A DNA stretch of 64,000 nucleotides from an uncultured Saprospiraceae bacterium. GTDB lineage: Bacteria > Bacteroidota > Bacteroidia > Chitinophagales > Saprospiraceae. A program made the position numbers and the translations under genes. This document shows, in pieces, positions 26,805 to 35,683 of the stretch. The DNA lies in NCBI GenBank assembly GCA_937926205.1, contig CALEYL010000017.1, forward strand, positions 62,001 through 126,000, read 5' to 3'. The number at the start of each line of letters is the position of its first letter. Positions within the stretch are counted from its first letter, which is position 1. Below the pieces are notes generated by a model. The model was not told where the DNA came from. It searched no databases and worked only from the letters and a program-made list of their open reading frames with translations.

Positions 26805-29246
26805 ATGCTGAAAATCAATCTCATTCTTGCGATTCGCAATTTATTGAAATACAAAAGCTTCAGTTTCATCAACCTGTTTGGCCTCACCGTCGGACTGAGT
26901 TGCTGTCTGCTCATCGGTATTTATATTGCCAATGAACTGAGTTTCGACCGATACCACGCCAACGCTGACCGGATCTGGCGGGTTTCGCGGGAATTCAGAA
27001 ATGCGGATGGTACCATGCAATTGCACCTGGGCCATCTGGCGCCGCCTTTCGGGCCGTTGCTGAAAAATGAATTTTCTGTGGTCGAAGAAGCAACCCGCAT
27101 GCTGCAAACCAATGTTTCGCTGCGCAAAGGGGACCAGCTTTTTCAGGAAGATGAATTCTTTTTCATAGAGCCGGCTGCTTTTCGCATGTTTGACATTCCG
27201 ATGGTGCAGGGCAGCGCTGCTTCCATGGAAGAGCCGTATACCATTATGCTAAGCCAAACTTCAGCCAGAAAAATTTTCGGCAGCGAAGATCCGGTCAACC
27301 AGGTTCTCCGGGTAAATGACCTCGCTGACCTCAAAGTGACCGGGGTATACAAGGATTTTCCTTACAATTCGCATTTCCATCCTGATTTTTTAGGCTCTTT
27401 TGCCACCATGCGCGACACCACGATTTATGGACAGGAGCAACTGGAAACCAACTGGGGCAACAATTCCTTTTCTACATTTTTGCTGTTGCCGGAAGGCTAC
27501 GAAGGTGCTAAATTAGAAGCGCAGTTCCCGGCGTTTTTGGACAAGGTAATGGCCCAGGCCTATTCCGGCAACGGTGGCGTCAAACCATCTGAAAGAACCA
27601 GTCTGCACCTCATGCCGCTCACCGACATCCACCTGAAATCGCACCTCGATTCAGAGCTGGAAGAGAACGGCGACATCAGGCGGGTCTATATTTTTGCAGC
27701 CATAGCCCTGTTTGTACTTTTGATTGCCTGCGTGAATTATATGAATCTGTCGACGGCCCGATCGGCTACCCGTGCCAAAGAAATCGGCGTTCGCAAAGTC
27801 GTGGGCGCATACCGCTGGGAAATTGTCAGTCAATTTCTGGGAGAAGCACTCGTGCTATCCTTGACGGCAATAGTGCTGGCCTGTGGACTGACCTTTGTGC
27901 TTTTACCTTCCGTAAATAAAATGTTGGGCCAGGAATTGAGCGTTTCCTTGTCTCAGTCAGGCGCATTTGCAGGCGCTGCCGGCTTGATGGCGCTGGTCAC
28001 AGGACTTCTGGCAGGCGCCTATCCGGCGTTTTTCCTGTCTGGTTTAAAACCACTGAAAATGATCCGCGGCAATGCCGGCAGTGAGCAATCCGGCAGCGGC
28101 ATCAACCTTCGCAAAGTACTGGTGGTGAGTCAATTTTCCATTTCCGTCATCCTCATCATTGCCACGCTGGTGGTCTTCAACCAATTGAAATTCATGCAAT
28201 CCAAAAGTTTGGGCCTGAATAAAGACCAGGTAGTGACGCTGAATTTCTACGCTCCTTTGTCACAGAAATACGATGCCTTTTACAATGCGCTTTCTGCTAA
28301 TCCTGCGATTAAAAATACCACCCGCAGTTCACGCCTGCCTTCCGGGCGGCTGCTGGACAGCTTTGGTTCGGCCAGGCTGCAAATGAACGCCGACACGCTG
28401 GAACCGACTTCTGTAGATTTGAAAATGGTGACCGTTGACCACCGTTTCTTCCCGCTTTATGACATCGGCATGGCCGCAGGCCGCAATTACGAGTTGGATC
28501 AGGGGGCAGACCGGCGTTCGTCCTTTATTCTCAACGAAGCAGCGATCAAAAACCTCGGCATTCCATCTTCAGAAGAGGCCATTGGAAAACGCATCAATTA
28601 CGGCAACCGGGATGCTCAGATCGTCGGCGTTGTGAAGGATTTTAATTTTGAATCGCTGCACCAGGACATCCTCCCGATGATCTTTTTTATACCCAGCGAC
28701 AGCACTTTTTACAATTTCCTTTCCATCAAAATTGACGGCGCCCGTACGAAAGAGGCTTTGGCCCATATTCAGGCTACCTGGCAAAAATTTCTGCCTGAAT
28801 TTCCATACGATTACAGTTTTCTGGACGAGCAGTACGGCCGGCTTTACGAAGCAGAACAGCGCCAGGGGCGGGTTTTTATCGCTTTCGCGATGATTGCCAT
28901 CGTGGTGGCCTGTCTGGGTCTTTTCGGCTTAGCGAGCTTCACGGTAGAACGCCGCCTGAAAGAAATTGGCATACGCAAGGTGCTTGGCGCCAGTGTATCC
29001 GGCATTACCGGCTTGCTGGCAAAGGATTTCCTGAAATTAGTACTTGTCGCTATTGTCATCGCTTCGCCGGTCGCTTATTGGGTCATGGGCAAATGGCTGG
29101 CCGATTTTGCCTACCGCATTGACATTGCGTGGTGGATGTTTGTTGCAGCGGGTGTATTGGCTCTGGCTATTGCTTTTTTAACGGTGAGTTTTCAAAGTGT
29201 GCGGGCCGCCGTGATGAATCCGGTGAAAAGTTTGCGGAGTGAGTAG
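26805..29246 (+). CDS. FtsX/MacB-like ABC permease 6
   Basis: 813 aa, eight-TM duplicated FtsX permease. Start taken at ATG 26805 (MLKINLILAIRNLLKYKSFS); a longer in-frame start at 26688 would overlap the 98-aa gene and lacks family similarity. Coupling motifs AKEIGVRKVVGAY and LKEIGIRKVLGAS, then SGITGLLAKDFLKLVLV and tail NPVKSLRSE. It lacks its own sigma-54 promoter and probably depends on read-through from upstream or an unseen promoter. A strong hairpin follows it. Confidence 0.92.
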   Translation: MLKINLILAIRNLLKYKSFSFINLFGLTVGLSCCLLIGIYIANELSFDRYHANADRIWRVSREFRNADGTMQLHLGHLAPPFGPLLKNEFSVVEEATRMLQTNVSLRKGDQLFQEDEFFFIEPAAFRMFDIPMVQGSAASMEEPYTIMLSQTSARKIFGSEDPVNQVLRVNDLADLKVTGVYKDFPYNSHFHPDFLGSFATMRDTTIYGQEQLETNWGNNSFSTFLLLPEGYEGAKLEAQFPAFLDKVMAQAYSGNGGVKPSERTSLHLMPLTDIHLKSHLDSELEENGDIRRVYIFAAIALFVLLIACVNYMNLSTARSATRAKEIGVRKVVGAYRWEIVSQFLGEALVLSLTAIVLACGLTFVLLPSVNKMLGQELSVSLSQSGAFAGAAGLMALVTGLLAGAYPAFFLSGLKPLKMIRGNAGSEQSGSGINLRKVLVVSQFSISVILIIATLVVFNQLKFMQSKSLGLNKDQVVTLNFYAPLSQKYDAFYNALSANPAIKNTTRSSRLPSGRLLDSFGSARLQMNADTLEPTSVDLKMVTVDHRFFPLYDIGMAAGRNYELDQGADRRSSFILNEAAIKNLGIPSSEEAIGKRINYGNRDAQIVGVVKDFNFESLHQDILPMIFFIPSDSTFYNFLSIKIDGARTKEALAHIQATWQKFLPEFPYDYSFLDEQYGRLYEAEQRQGRVFIAFAMIAIVVACLGLFGLASFTVERRLKEIGIRKVLGASVSGITGLLAKDFLKLVLVAIVIASPVAYWVMGKWLADFAYRIDIAWWMFVAAGVLALAIAFLTVSFQSVRAAVMNPVKSLRSE

Positions 29247-29250
29247 GCAC

Positions 29251-29263
29251 GAGGCAGAACCTC
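29251..29263. repeat. REP-like element after permease 6
   Basis: GAGG-CAGAA-CCTC, a shortened version of the post-permease palindrome, beginning 4 bp after the stop codon. Confidence 0.5.
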
Positions 29264-29265
29264 GC

Positions 29266-29297
29266 GCCGGCAGGATGGGGTAAAACATCCTGCCGGC
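29266..29297 (+). terminator. Strong hairpin ending the permease array
   Basis: Arms GCCGGCAGGATG and CATCCTGCCGGC form a perfect 12-bp stem around an 8-nt loop. No U-tract follows (TCTCGC), so it may terminate weakly or protect the 3' end. Confidence 0.6.
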
Positions 29298-29312
29298 TCT
29301 CGCAAAAAAGCT

Positions 29313-29320
29313 TATTTTTG
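29313..29320 (+). promoter_or_regulatory. Candidate -7 element for the AsmA-like gene
   Basis: TATTTTTG fits the Bacteroidota -7 consensus TAnnTTTG. No clear TTTG -33 box precedes it. It lies between the hairpin and the ATG at 29370. Confidence 0.35.
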
Positions 29321-29369
29321 ATGCAGCACTCAACCTTAGCTTTGGGAAGGACTTTAACACGAGTACTGT

Positions 29370-32300
29370 ATGAAAAAAATCCTTTGGAAGCTTGCAAAAA
29401 TCAGTGGCATTACGCTCGGCGGTATCCTGTTGCTCATGATTGCACTGCCGGCATTGTTTCCGGGCGCCGTTGCAGCGCAGATCAAAGCGTGGACCAACCA
29501 AACCATTGAGGGCGACCTGCAGTTTTCCAAAGCCAGGCTGTCGTTTTTCCGGCATTTTCCGGCATTGACATTGACCCTGCACGATTTTTCGCTGACGGGT
29601 TCAGAGCCGTTTGAGAAAGACACCTTGTTGTCGGGAAAAGCGCTCAGCTTTGGCCTCGACTTGGCTTCGGTGTTTGGCGAAAAGCTCGAAGTCAATACCT
29701 TTTTTATTGACGAAGGCCTGATCAATGTTCAGGTTGACGAGCAGGGACGCGCCAATTACAACATTTACAAAGGCGAAGCGGAAACTGAAACGGCCGTTGA
29801 CAGCAGCCAAACACAGCTGAAAATAGCAGGCATTTATTTCAACCATTGCCGCTTGCTTTACCTCGACCGCTCGGTTCCGATGCGGATTGAGGCTGCTGAT
29901 TTCAGCTACGAAGGCCATGGCGATTTAGCCAACGACCAGTTCGATCTGGAATCGAACCTGCGCGCTGAAGGATTTGATTTTGTTTATCAGAATACGGCCT
30001 ATATCCAGCGTAAAAAGCTCCAGGCTGACCTCATTACCGGCATCAATACGTCTTCCCTCGTTTTCCGTTTTTCCAAAAACAATTTGCTCATCAACAAGCT
30101 GCCGGTTGATTTTTCGGGCAACATGGCCATCCTGAAAGAGGGCTACGACATTGACCTGAATGTGGTTTCAGGCACAACCGACTTCGGCAATATTTTTTCG
30201 GCTTTGCCACCTGAATACGATACCTGGTTCAAGGAAACAACATTCAGCGGACAGTCACAAATTAGAGTGGCCCTAAAAGGCAGCTACCGTGCGGCAACGG
30301 AGCAAGCGCCCGATTTATCAGTCAACTTATGGGTTCACGATGGCTTGATTCAATACAAGCAGGCCGCTGAACCGCTCCGGCACTGCTGGATTAACAGCAC
30401 GGTACGCATGCCGGGACTAAACCCCGACAGCCTTTCTGTTGCCATAGACACCCTGATGTTTGAACTGGCCGGTCAGCCGACCCGGGTAAGCGCCTACCTG
30501 AAAGGCATCGGAGAACCATATGTCCGGGCAGATATTGACAGCAAAATGGATCTTGGATTGTTAGATAAGGCCCTTGGTCTTTCCATCGCCGAATTACGCG
30601 GACAAATTCAAATGGTAGCCAACGCCGATGGCTCTTACCGAAGCGGCCAAAACCCGGACCGCATTCGCCCGGATACCGTTATTCTTTCTATACCGGCGTA
30701 CGAACTCCGCCTCGACATTCTCGATGGCTTTTTTAAATACCGGGACCTGCCGCTTGCTGTTGAGCAGGTGGCCGCACAATTGCATTCCAACTGCCGGACA
30801 GGAAAATTAAAAGATATCTATTGTTCGATTGATCAATTCAATGCCCACCTTGGAAAAGGGCAAATCGCCGGGAGTTTATCTGTAAAAGGCCTTGAAAAAA
30901 GTGAGGTAAAAGGAGATTTTAATGCCGGACTTCAATTGGAAGACCTGGCACAGGCCATTCCAATAGAGGGCTTTGTGTTTGGCGGCGCTTTGAATGCCAC
31001 CTTAAAAGCAGCAGGGCGTTTAGACTTTGACAACGCTGTATTTCCGGCAACTCAGGGTAAACTGCAATTGAAAAACGGGATATTGCAAACGCCGTGGTAT
31101 CCGCATCCCATTGAAGAAATCGCCATCGATGCCGGCATCAAAAGCAGCAGCTACCGCGACCTTGCCCTGAGCCTGCAACCCGTTTCTTTTGTTTTCGAAA
31201 AACAGCCTTTCAACATCCGGGCCGATGTGCAAAACCCCGACAACCTGCGCTACAACATTCAGGCCAATGGCATCCTTGATCTGGAAAAAATCTATCAGGT
31301 TTTTGGTATAAAAGGTTATGCCCTGAACGGGATGCTTCAAGCCGACTTAGCCCTTCGGGGCACGGAAGCAGACGCCATAGCAGGGCGCTACCAGCAACTG
31401 AGCAACAAAGGAACTTTGAAATTGCAAAATCTGGAACTGCGCAGCGACGACTATCCATTTCCTTTCTTAATTCCCCGCACTACCCTGCGCTTCGAACAGG
31501 AAAATGCCTGGCTGGAAAATGCCGTACTCCGCTATCGAAACAATGAATTTACCCTCAACGGCGCTGCCCGAAATTTCATTACCCACGTATTGTCAGGGGG
31601 GCTTTTACAGGGGAAATTATCGCTGAGCAGCCCTAAGGTGAGCATAGACGATTTTATGGTGTTTGCCACGCCGGCCACCAATGCCAGTACCCCGGCTTCT
31701 GCGCCTGCATCAGGCGTTGTATTGCTGCCTGATAACATGGATCTCATGCTGGAAGCAAGCGCCAAAGAGGTTGTTTACGGCACGACGAAACTTGAGGATT
31801 TCAAAGGCAGCCTGACTTTACAGAAAGGAAAACTGAAATTGCAGGAAACACAGGCAAAAATTGCAGGGGCCACCATGCGCATCGACGGTGCTTATGCCCC
31901 GGTAAACTTGCGAAAAGCAACTTTCGAACTTGCCCTCAAAGCGGATTCCTTTGATGTCAAACGGGCCTACGACGAGATTCCCCTGTTTCGTGAAATGGCG
32001 AGCGCTGCGGCCAAAGCCCTGGGCCTCGTATCTGTGGACTACCAGCTCCAGGGCCGGCTCAACGACAAGATGGAACCTGTTTACCCCAGTATCAAAGGCA
32101 AAGGTGTGCTGAAATTGGAACAGGTGAAAGTCCGGGGACTGAAACTGTTCAGCGCTGTCAGCAAAGCCACCGGAAAAGACAGCCTCAACAACCCCAACCT
32201 GAAAGCGGTCGTGATGCGAACGTCTATCGCCAACAACATCATAACCATAGAGCGTACCAAGATGCGCGTATTTGGATTCCGGCCCCGCATTGAGGGTCAG

Positions 32301-32468
32301 ACTTCTCTGGATGGCAAGCTGAACCTGCGCTTCCGGCTGGGCTTACCGCCACTGGGCATCATCGGTATCCCGATGACCATTACCGGGTCCGCAGATAATC
32401 CGAAGGTACAAATCCGCAAAGGAAAAGAAGAAGACGAATTGGAAGAGGAGGCAGATGAAGATCAATAA
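29370..32468 (+). CDS. AsmA-like protein (inner-membrane anchored bridge-type protein)
   Basis: 1032 aa with one N-terminal TM helix (~10-32) followed by a long beta-rich periplasmic region. It opens with the AsmA-type pattern (IEGDLQFSKARLSFFRHFPALTLTLHDFSL) and has an AsmA-like C-terminal region (~830-1010) with repeated short strands. It ends in a highly acidic tail (KEEDELEEEADED). AsmA/TamB-family proteins form hydrophobic grooves and are implicated in moving lipids between membranes or in outer-membrane assembly. It follows the permease array and is 18 bp upstream of a lipoprotein hydrolase reading frame, which supports an envelope role. The substrate cannot be told. Confidence 0.85.
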   Translation: MKKILWKLAKISGITLGGILLLMIALPALFPGAVAAQIKAWTNQTIEGDLQFSKARLSFFRHFPALTLTLHDFSLTGSEPFEKDTLLSGKALSFGLDLASVFGEKLEVNTFFIDEGLINVQVDEQGRANYNIYKGEAETETAVDSSQTQLKIAGIYFNHCRLLYLDRSVPMRIEAADFSYEGHGDLANDQFDLESNLRAEGFDFVYQNTAYIQRKKLQADLITGINTSSLVFRFSKNNLLINKLPVDFSGNMAILKEGYDIDLNVVSGTTDFGNIFSALPPEYDTWFKETTFSGQSQIRVALKGSYRAATEQAPDLSVNLWVHDGLIQYKQAAEPLRHCWINSTVRMPGLNPDSLSVAIDTLMFELAGQPTRVSAYLKGIGEPYVRADIDSKMDLGLLDKALGLSIAELRGQIQMVANADGSYRSGQNPDRIRPDTVILSIPAYELRLDILDGFFKYRDLPLAVEQVAAQLHSNCRTGKLKDIYCSIDQFNAHLGKGQIAGSLSVKGLEKSEVKGDFNAGLQLEDLAQAIPIEGFVFGGALNATLKAAGRLDFDNAVFPATQGKLQLKNGILQTPWYPHPIEEIAIDAGIKSSSYRDLALSLQPVSFVFEKQPFNIRADVQNPDNLRYNIQANGILDLEKIYQVFGIKGYALNGMLQADLALRGTEADAIAGRYQQLSNKGTLKLQNLELRSDDYPFPFLIPRTTLRFEQENAWLENAVLRYRNNEFTLNGAARNFITHVLSGGLLQGKLSLSSPKVSIDDFMVFATPATNASTPASAPASGVVLLPDNMDLMLEASAKEVVYGTTKLEDFKGSLTLQKGKLKLQETQAKIAGATMRIDGAYAPVNLRKATFELALKADSFDVKRAYDEIPLFREMASAAAKALGLVSVDYQLQGRLNDKMEPVYPSIKGKGVLKLEQVKVRGLKLFSAVSKATGKDSLNNPNLKAVVMRTSIANNIITIERTKMRVFGFRPRIEGQTSLDGKLNLRFRLGLPPLGIIGIPMTITGSADNPKVQIRKGKEEDELEEEADEDQ

Positions 32469-32510
32469 TCCTAAGCTGAGACAGACTTGTTCACCATCAA
32501 ACAAAGCATT

Positions 32511-34088
32511 ATGAAGTCAGGATACGTCACCCTTTTTTTCATTGGAGCCTTATTTTTAAGCGCGTGTAGCGCAGGCAGACAAAAAAATGTTTCCTCCATG
32601 AATCCAACGGCAACGCCCGATGCCTACCAAATGCCTGAATTTGCAGACCCTGATCGCCTTGAAAAGATCAAACAAGCCATTCCGGAAGTCGAAAAAGTAT
32701 TCCGGGATTATGCCGAAAAAAGACATTATCCGGGATACGCATATGGTATTGTAGTGGATGGTTCTCTGATTTTTTCGGGAAATACCGGTGTCATCAATCT
32801 TGCCAGCAAAGAGCCTGTGAGTTCCGCTTCTTTGTTCCGGATTGCGTCCATGACCAAAAGTTTTACTTCTATGGCCATTCTGAAGCTGCGGGACGAAGGA
32901 AAACTCTCCCTCCAGGACCCTGTGCTGAAATACCTGCCCCAACTGGCGCCGCTCGACGCCCTGACAAGCGATGCCCCGCCGCCAACCCTCCACAACCTGA
33001 TGACCATGACAGCCGGATTTCCGGAAGACAACCCCTGGGGCGACCGGCAACTGGAAGACAGCGACGAAGAATTTCTGGATTTTCTCCGCGGCGGCGTTTC
33101 TTTTTCAACCGTCCCATCCTCCGGTTATGAATACAGCAATATGGGGTATGCCATGTTAGGACGCATCATTACGCAGGTTTCCGGTATGCCCTATCAAAAA
33201 TACATTACTGAAAACATCTTCAGACCCCTGGGTATGTCGCACACCCATTGGGAATACGAAGGACTTCCTGCAGATCGGTTGGCGCTGGGCTACCGATGGG
33301 AAGATGAACAATGGAAACTGGAACCCATGCTCCACGACGGTGCTTATGGTGCAATGGGTGGACTGATCACTTCGATTGACGATTTTAGCAAATACCTTGC
33401 CTTTCATTTGTCGGCCTGGCCGCCCCAAAACGGCCCCGAAACCGGGCCTGTGAAACGCAGTACGGTTCGGGAAATGCACCAGTTTTTTGCCCCGCGCCTG
33501 TTACCGGACGCAAAAGATGCAGCAGGCAAGCCCTGTCCGGTTATGGTGGGTTATGGCTATGGCCTGGGCATCCGGAAGGATTGCAGCGGCATTGTTCGCG
33601 TCAGCCACAGCGGCGGGTTGCCTGGCTTTGGCAGCAACCACAGTTTCCTGCCTGATTACGGGATAGGTATCATGTCATTTGCCAACCTGACTTACGCTCC
33701 AGCCAGCGCCGCCAATGCGGAAGCCCTGCAGATCCTGGTACAAAAAGCCGGGTTGAAGCCGCGCCAACTTCCCGTTTCCGGAATCCTTGCCAGGCGTAAA
33801 GATCAGGTGGTTCAATTGCTCCAAAACTGGAACGACAAGCCTAATGACGATTTTTTAGCTGAAAATTTTTACCTGGATTTCTCCCGGGAATACCGGGTGA
33901 AAGCATATGCCCAATTGCTGGCGGAATCAGGAAAAATAGTATCTGTGGGGCCGATCGTTCCGGAGAATCAGTTGCGGGGCACCTTCCTGCTCAAATGCGA
34001 AAAGAAAGACATTTCAGTGTTTTTTACTTTGTCGCCGGAACGAAATCCGAAGGTGCAGGCGTTGGAAATGCGGATACAGAATCATTAG
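32511..34088 (+). CDS. Serine hydrolase of the beta-lactamase/PBP class C family (lipoprotein)
   Basis: 525 aa from ATG 32511; an in-frame TTG at 32487 is less likely because the lipoprotein signal begins at the ATG. Lipobox FLSAC (Cys19). The class C signature is complete: S-x-x-K as SMTK (Ser113, Lys116), Y-x-N as YSN, and HSGG near residue 370 in place of the KTG motif. Homologues include esterases, D-aminopeptidases and beta-lactamase-like proteins, so substrate is not predictable. A C-terminal domain of ~120 residues follows the catalytic part. It is likely periplasmic and lipid-anchored, cotranscribed with the AsmA-like gene. Confidence 0.87.
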   Translation: MKSGYVTLFFIGALFLSACSAGRQKNVSSMNPTATPDAYQMPEFADPDRLEKIKQAIPEVEKVFRDYAEKRHYPGYAYGIVVDGSLIFSGNTGVINLASKEPVSSASLFRIASMTKSFTSMAILKLRDEGKLSLQDPVLKYLPQLAPLDALTSDAPPPTLHNLMTMTAGFPEDNPWGDRQLEDSDEEFLDFLRGGVSFSTVPSSGYEYSNMGYAMLGRIITQVSGMPYQKYITENIFRPLGMSHTHWEYEGLPADRLALGYRWEDEQWKLEPMLHDGAYGAMGGLITSIDDFSKYLAFHLSAWPPQNGPETGPVKRSTVREMHQFFAPRLLPDAKDAAGKPCPVMVGYGYGLGIRKDCSGIVRVSHSGGLPGFGSNHSFLPDYGIGIMSFANLTYAPASAANAEALQILVQKAGLKPRQLPVSGILARRKDQVVQLLQNWNDKPNDDFLAENFYLDFSREYRVKAYAQLLAESGKIVSVGPIVPENQLRGTFLLKCEKKDISVFFTLSPERNPKVQALEMRIQNH

Positions 34089-34218
34089 GAGAGACGCATG
34101 AAGCAGTACGAATTCATTCAAATGGTGCAATTTCACAGCAACTACTGTGAGGATTTTCTAATCTCCTGTGAAATCGGAGCCGGCAGGCAGTTAATCGCAG
34201 CCTCCTGGCGTTGGGTAA

Positions 34219-34998
34219 TTACAACTTCACCTGTTCCCAAAACTCCCGAAAATACCGAACCCTGCGATCATCCTCGGGATAAAAGAGGAAAGGTCTGACA
34301 TCTGCAGCCAGGTCTTCTAAATCTACTTTATCTAACAGCTTAAGAATTTCTGTTCGGAGAAGCTCAGGTGTTCCAGCGCCCATTTTGGCATCAAGGTAGG
34401 CATAATCAGGTCGATGGTTCTGCGAAAAAAGGAACACCACGTCGAAGTAATCCCGCCCTTTTGCACGCGGCCGATTGCCTAAGGTATATAACTTTTGTGC
34501 CAGCAATAGACTTGGAGGAGTAACGACAAGGCGCGTAAACACCCCAAAGCGATTCAATACGAAAGTTTGAGGATCGAAAGGATAATTCTGGCTTTGCGTA
34601 TCCAATTGAATGAGGATTTTTTCCTCCCGATGTCCGCTCAATCCCTGTTCAAAAAGTAGGCCCGGAAAACGAATATTACACCGGAAGGCACCCCGATGTA
34701 CACTGGATACTTCCACCTTATATCCCTGACTCTGAAGGCCTTTCTGAACATATTCTGCAATCATATCAAAATCAGTATCGTTTAAGCCGAAGTTATCGAA
34801 ATCAAGATCTTCAGAAAAACGAGTGCTTTCATAAACCAGCCGGAGGCAGGTGCCTCCAAGAAAACTAAACTGCCTTGCAAAAGGACTTTCAAAAAGGATT
34901 TCCAAAATCACACATTGAAGGTATTCCCGCAACATCGCTTGCTTTTGAAGTGACAGGTGTGCAGGAAATTGTCTGGCAATTTGTTCCAAATCCATCAT
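34219..34998 (-). CDS. AbiEii/AbiGii-type nucleotidyltransferase toxin
   Basis: 259 aa. The nucleotidyltransferase motif is present as GGTCLRLVYESTRFSEDLDF, with the paired acidic residues of SEDLDFD that bind metal and nucleotide. Later YTLGNRPRAKGRDYFDVVF carries the conserved Lys/Asp region. In the AbiE system the toxin modifies RNA (tRNA nucleotidylation) to block growth, aborting phage infection. The start was set at 34998: its ATG overlaps the antitoxin stop as ATGA, a coupling signal; the in-frame start at 35028 would add 10 residues. Lies convergent with the serine hydrolase gene. Confidence 0.87.
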   Translation of the reverse strand: MMDLEQIARQFPAHLSLQKQAMLREYLQCVILEILFESPFARQFSFLGGTCLRLVYESTRFSEDLDFDNFGLNDTDFDMIAEYVQKGLQSQGYKVEVSSVHRGAFRCNIRFPGLLFEQGLSGHREEKILIQLDTQSQNYPFDPQTFVLNRFGVFTRLVVTPPSLLLAQKLYTLGNRPRAKGRDYFDVVFLFSQNHRPDYAYLDAKMGAGTPELLRTEILKLLDKVDLEDLAADVRPFLFYPEDDRRVRYFREFWEQVKL

Positions 34999-35609
34999 AA
35001 ATCGAGAAAATTTTGCAAACTCCGCCACCTTTTTTCCAACGAGGGAGAAGCGATGAGCGTCAGGTAATTATTCAACCTGCCAAGTTCGAGCTGTCCGGCA
35101 ATTTCTTCCTGATTGAGCCGTAGGCTCTCAAAATCAGGCATTTCAACTAATTTTGGTTGAAAATAAAGAAGGTCAAGCAAAGTCTTTTCGGGGTCAGCTA
35201 TGTTAAAAATCAAGTGCTGCTTTTCTACTGGTTGGTACCCAAAAAACAAGCGAGGTTGCACTGAATGGTATACAAAATGTCCGACCGGAGTATTCCATCT
35301 GGCAGGTTTGGCGGTAGTAATGGATATAATGCTAAAAACGCTTTCGGGAATGAAGTTGTAATGGCGCAGTGCAGTTTCCAAAGAGATGTAGGAAGGTTTG
35401 TGGAGGCGGTTTGCCAGAAAAAATAAATCCGATTCAGATTTAAGGGTTTCCGGGAAAGCATACCAGGTATTACGCAATTTGAGAAGGTAACCCTTAGCTT
35501 GCCAATTGACCAGGTTAACGTAGTTGAAATTTGGCCACTCCTTGGCAATGTCACCTGTGGAAAAAACCTTTTGCGAATGGAAAACGTTTCGGAATTCCTG
35601 GAAATTCAT
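34995..35609 (-). CDS. AbiEi-like antitoxin/transcriptional regulator
   Basis: 204 aa with an N-terminal winged-helix-like region (FSTGDIAKEWPNFNYVNLVNWQAKGYLLKL) typical of type IV AbiEi antitoxins, and an AbiEi-like core (PSYISLETALRHYNFIPESVFSIISITT). In the family the antitoxin represses its own promoter and counteracts the toxin without direct contact. It directly precedes the toxin with a 4-bp ATGA overlap. GAGGA abuts the ATG, too close for a normal Shine-Dalgarno sequence, so initiation is probably leaderless or AT-rich driven as is common in Bacteroidota. Confidence 0.85.
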   Translation of the reverse strand: MNFQEFRNVFHSQKVFSTGDIAKEWPNFNYVNLVNWQAKGYLLKLRNTWYAFPETLKSESDLFFLANRLHKPSYISLETALRHYNFIPESVFSIISITTAKPARWNTPVGHFVYHSVQPRLFFGYQPVEKQHLIFNIADPEKTLLDLLYFQPKLVEMPDFESLRLNQEEIAGQLELGRLNNYLTLIASPSLEKRWRSLQNFLDL

Positions 35610-35683
35610 TCCTCTTTTTTTACAAAAATATAAATTTTTAGGAATGATATTAAAAAGTAGCGTACAATTATCGAATTATTGTT

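Noticed and set aside
13394..29263. Spaced palindromes after permeases as a CRISPR-like array
   Set aside because: They are single or paired elements at gene ends thousands of bases apart, with no regular spacers or cas genes.
34098..34298. 66-aa plus-strand frame between the serine hydrolase and the AbiE toxin
   Set aside because: It overlaps the 3' end of the toxin gene, and its amino-acid sequence shows no recognisable pattern.
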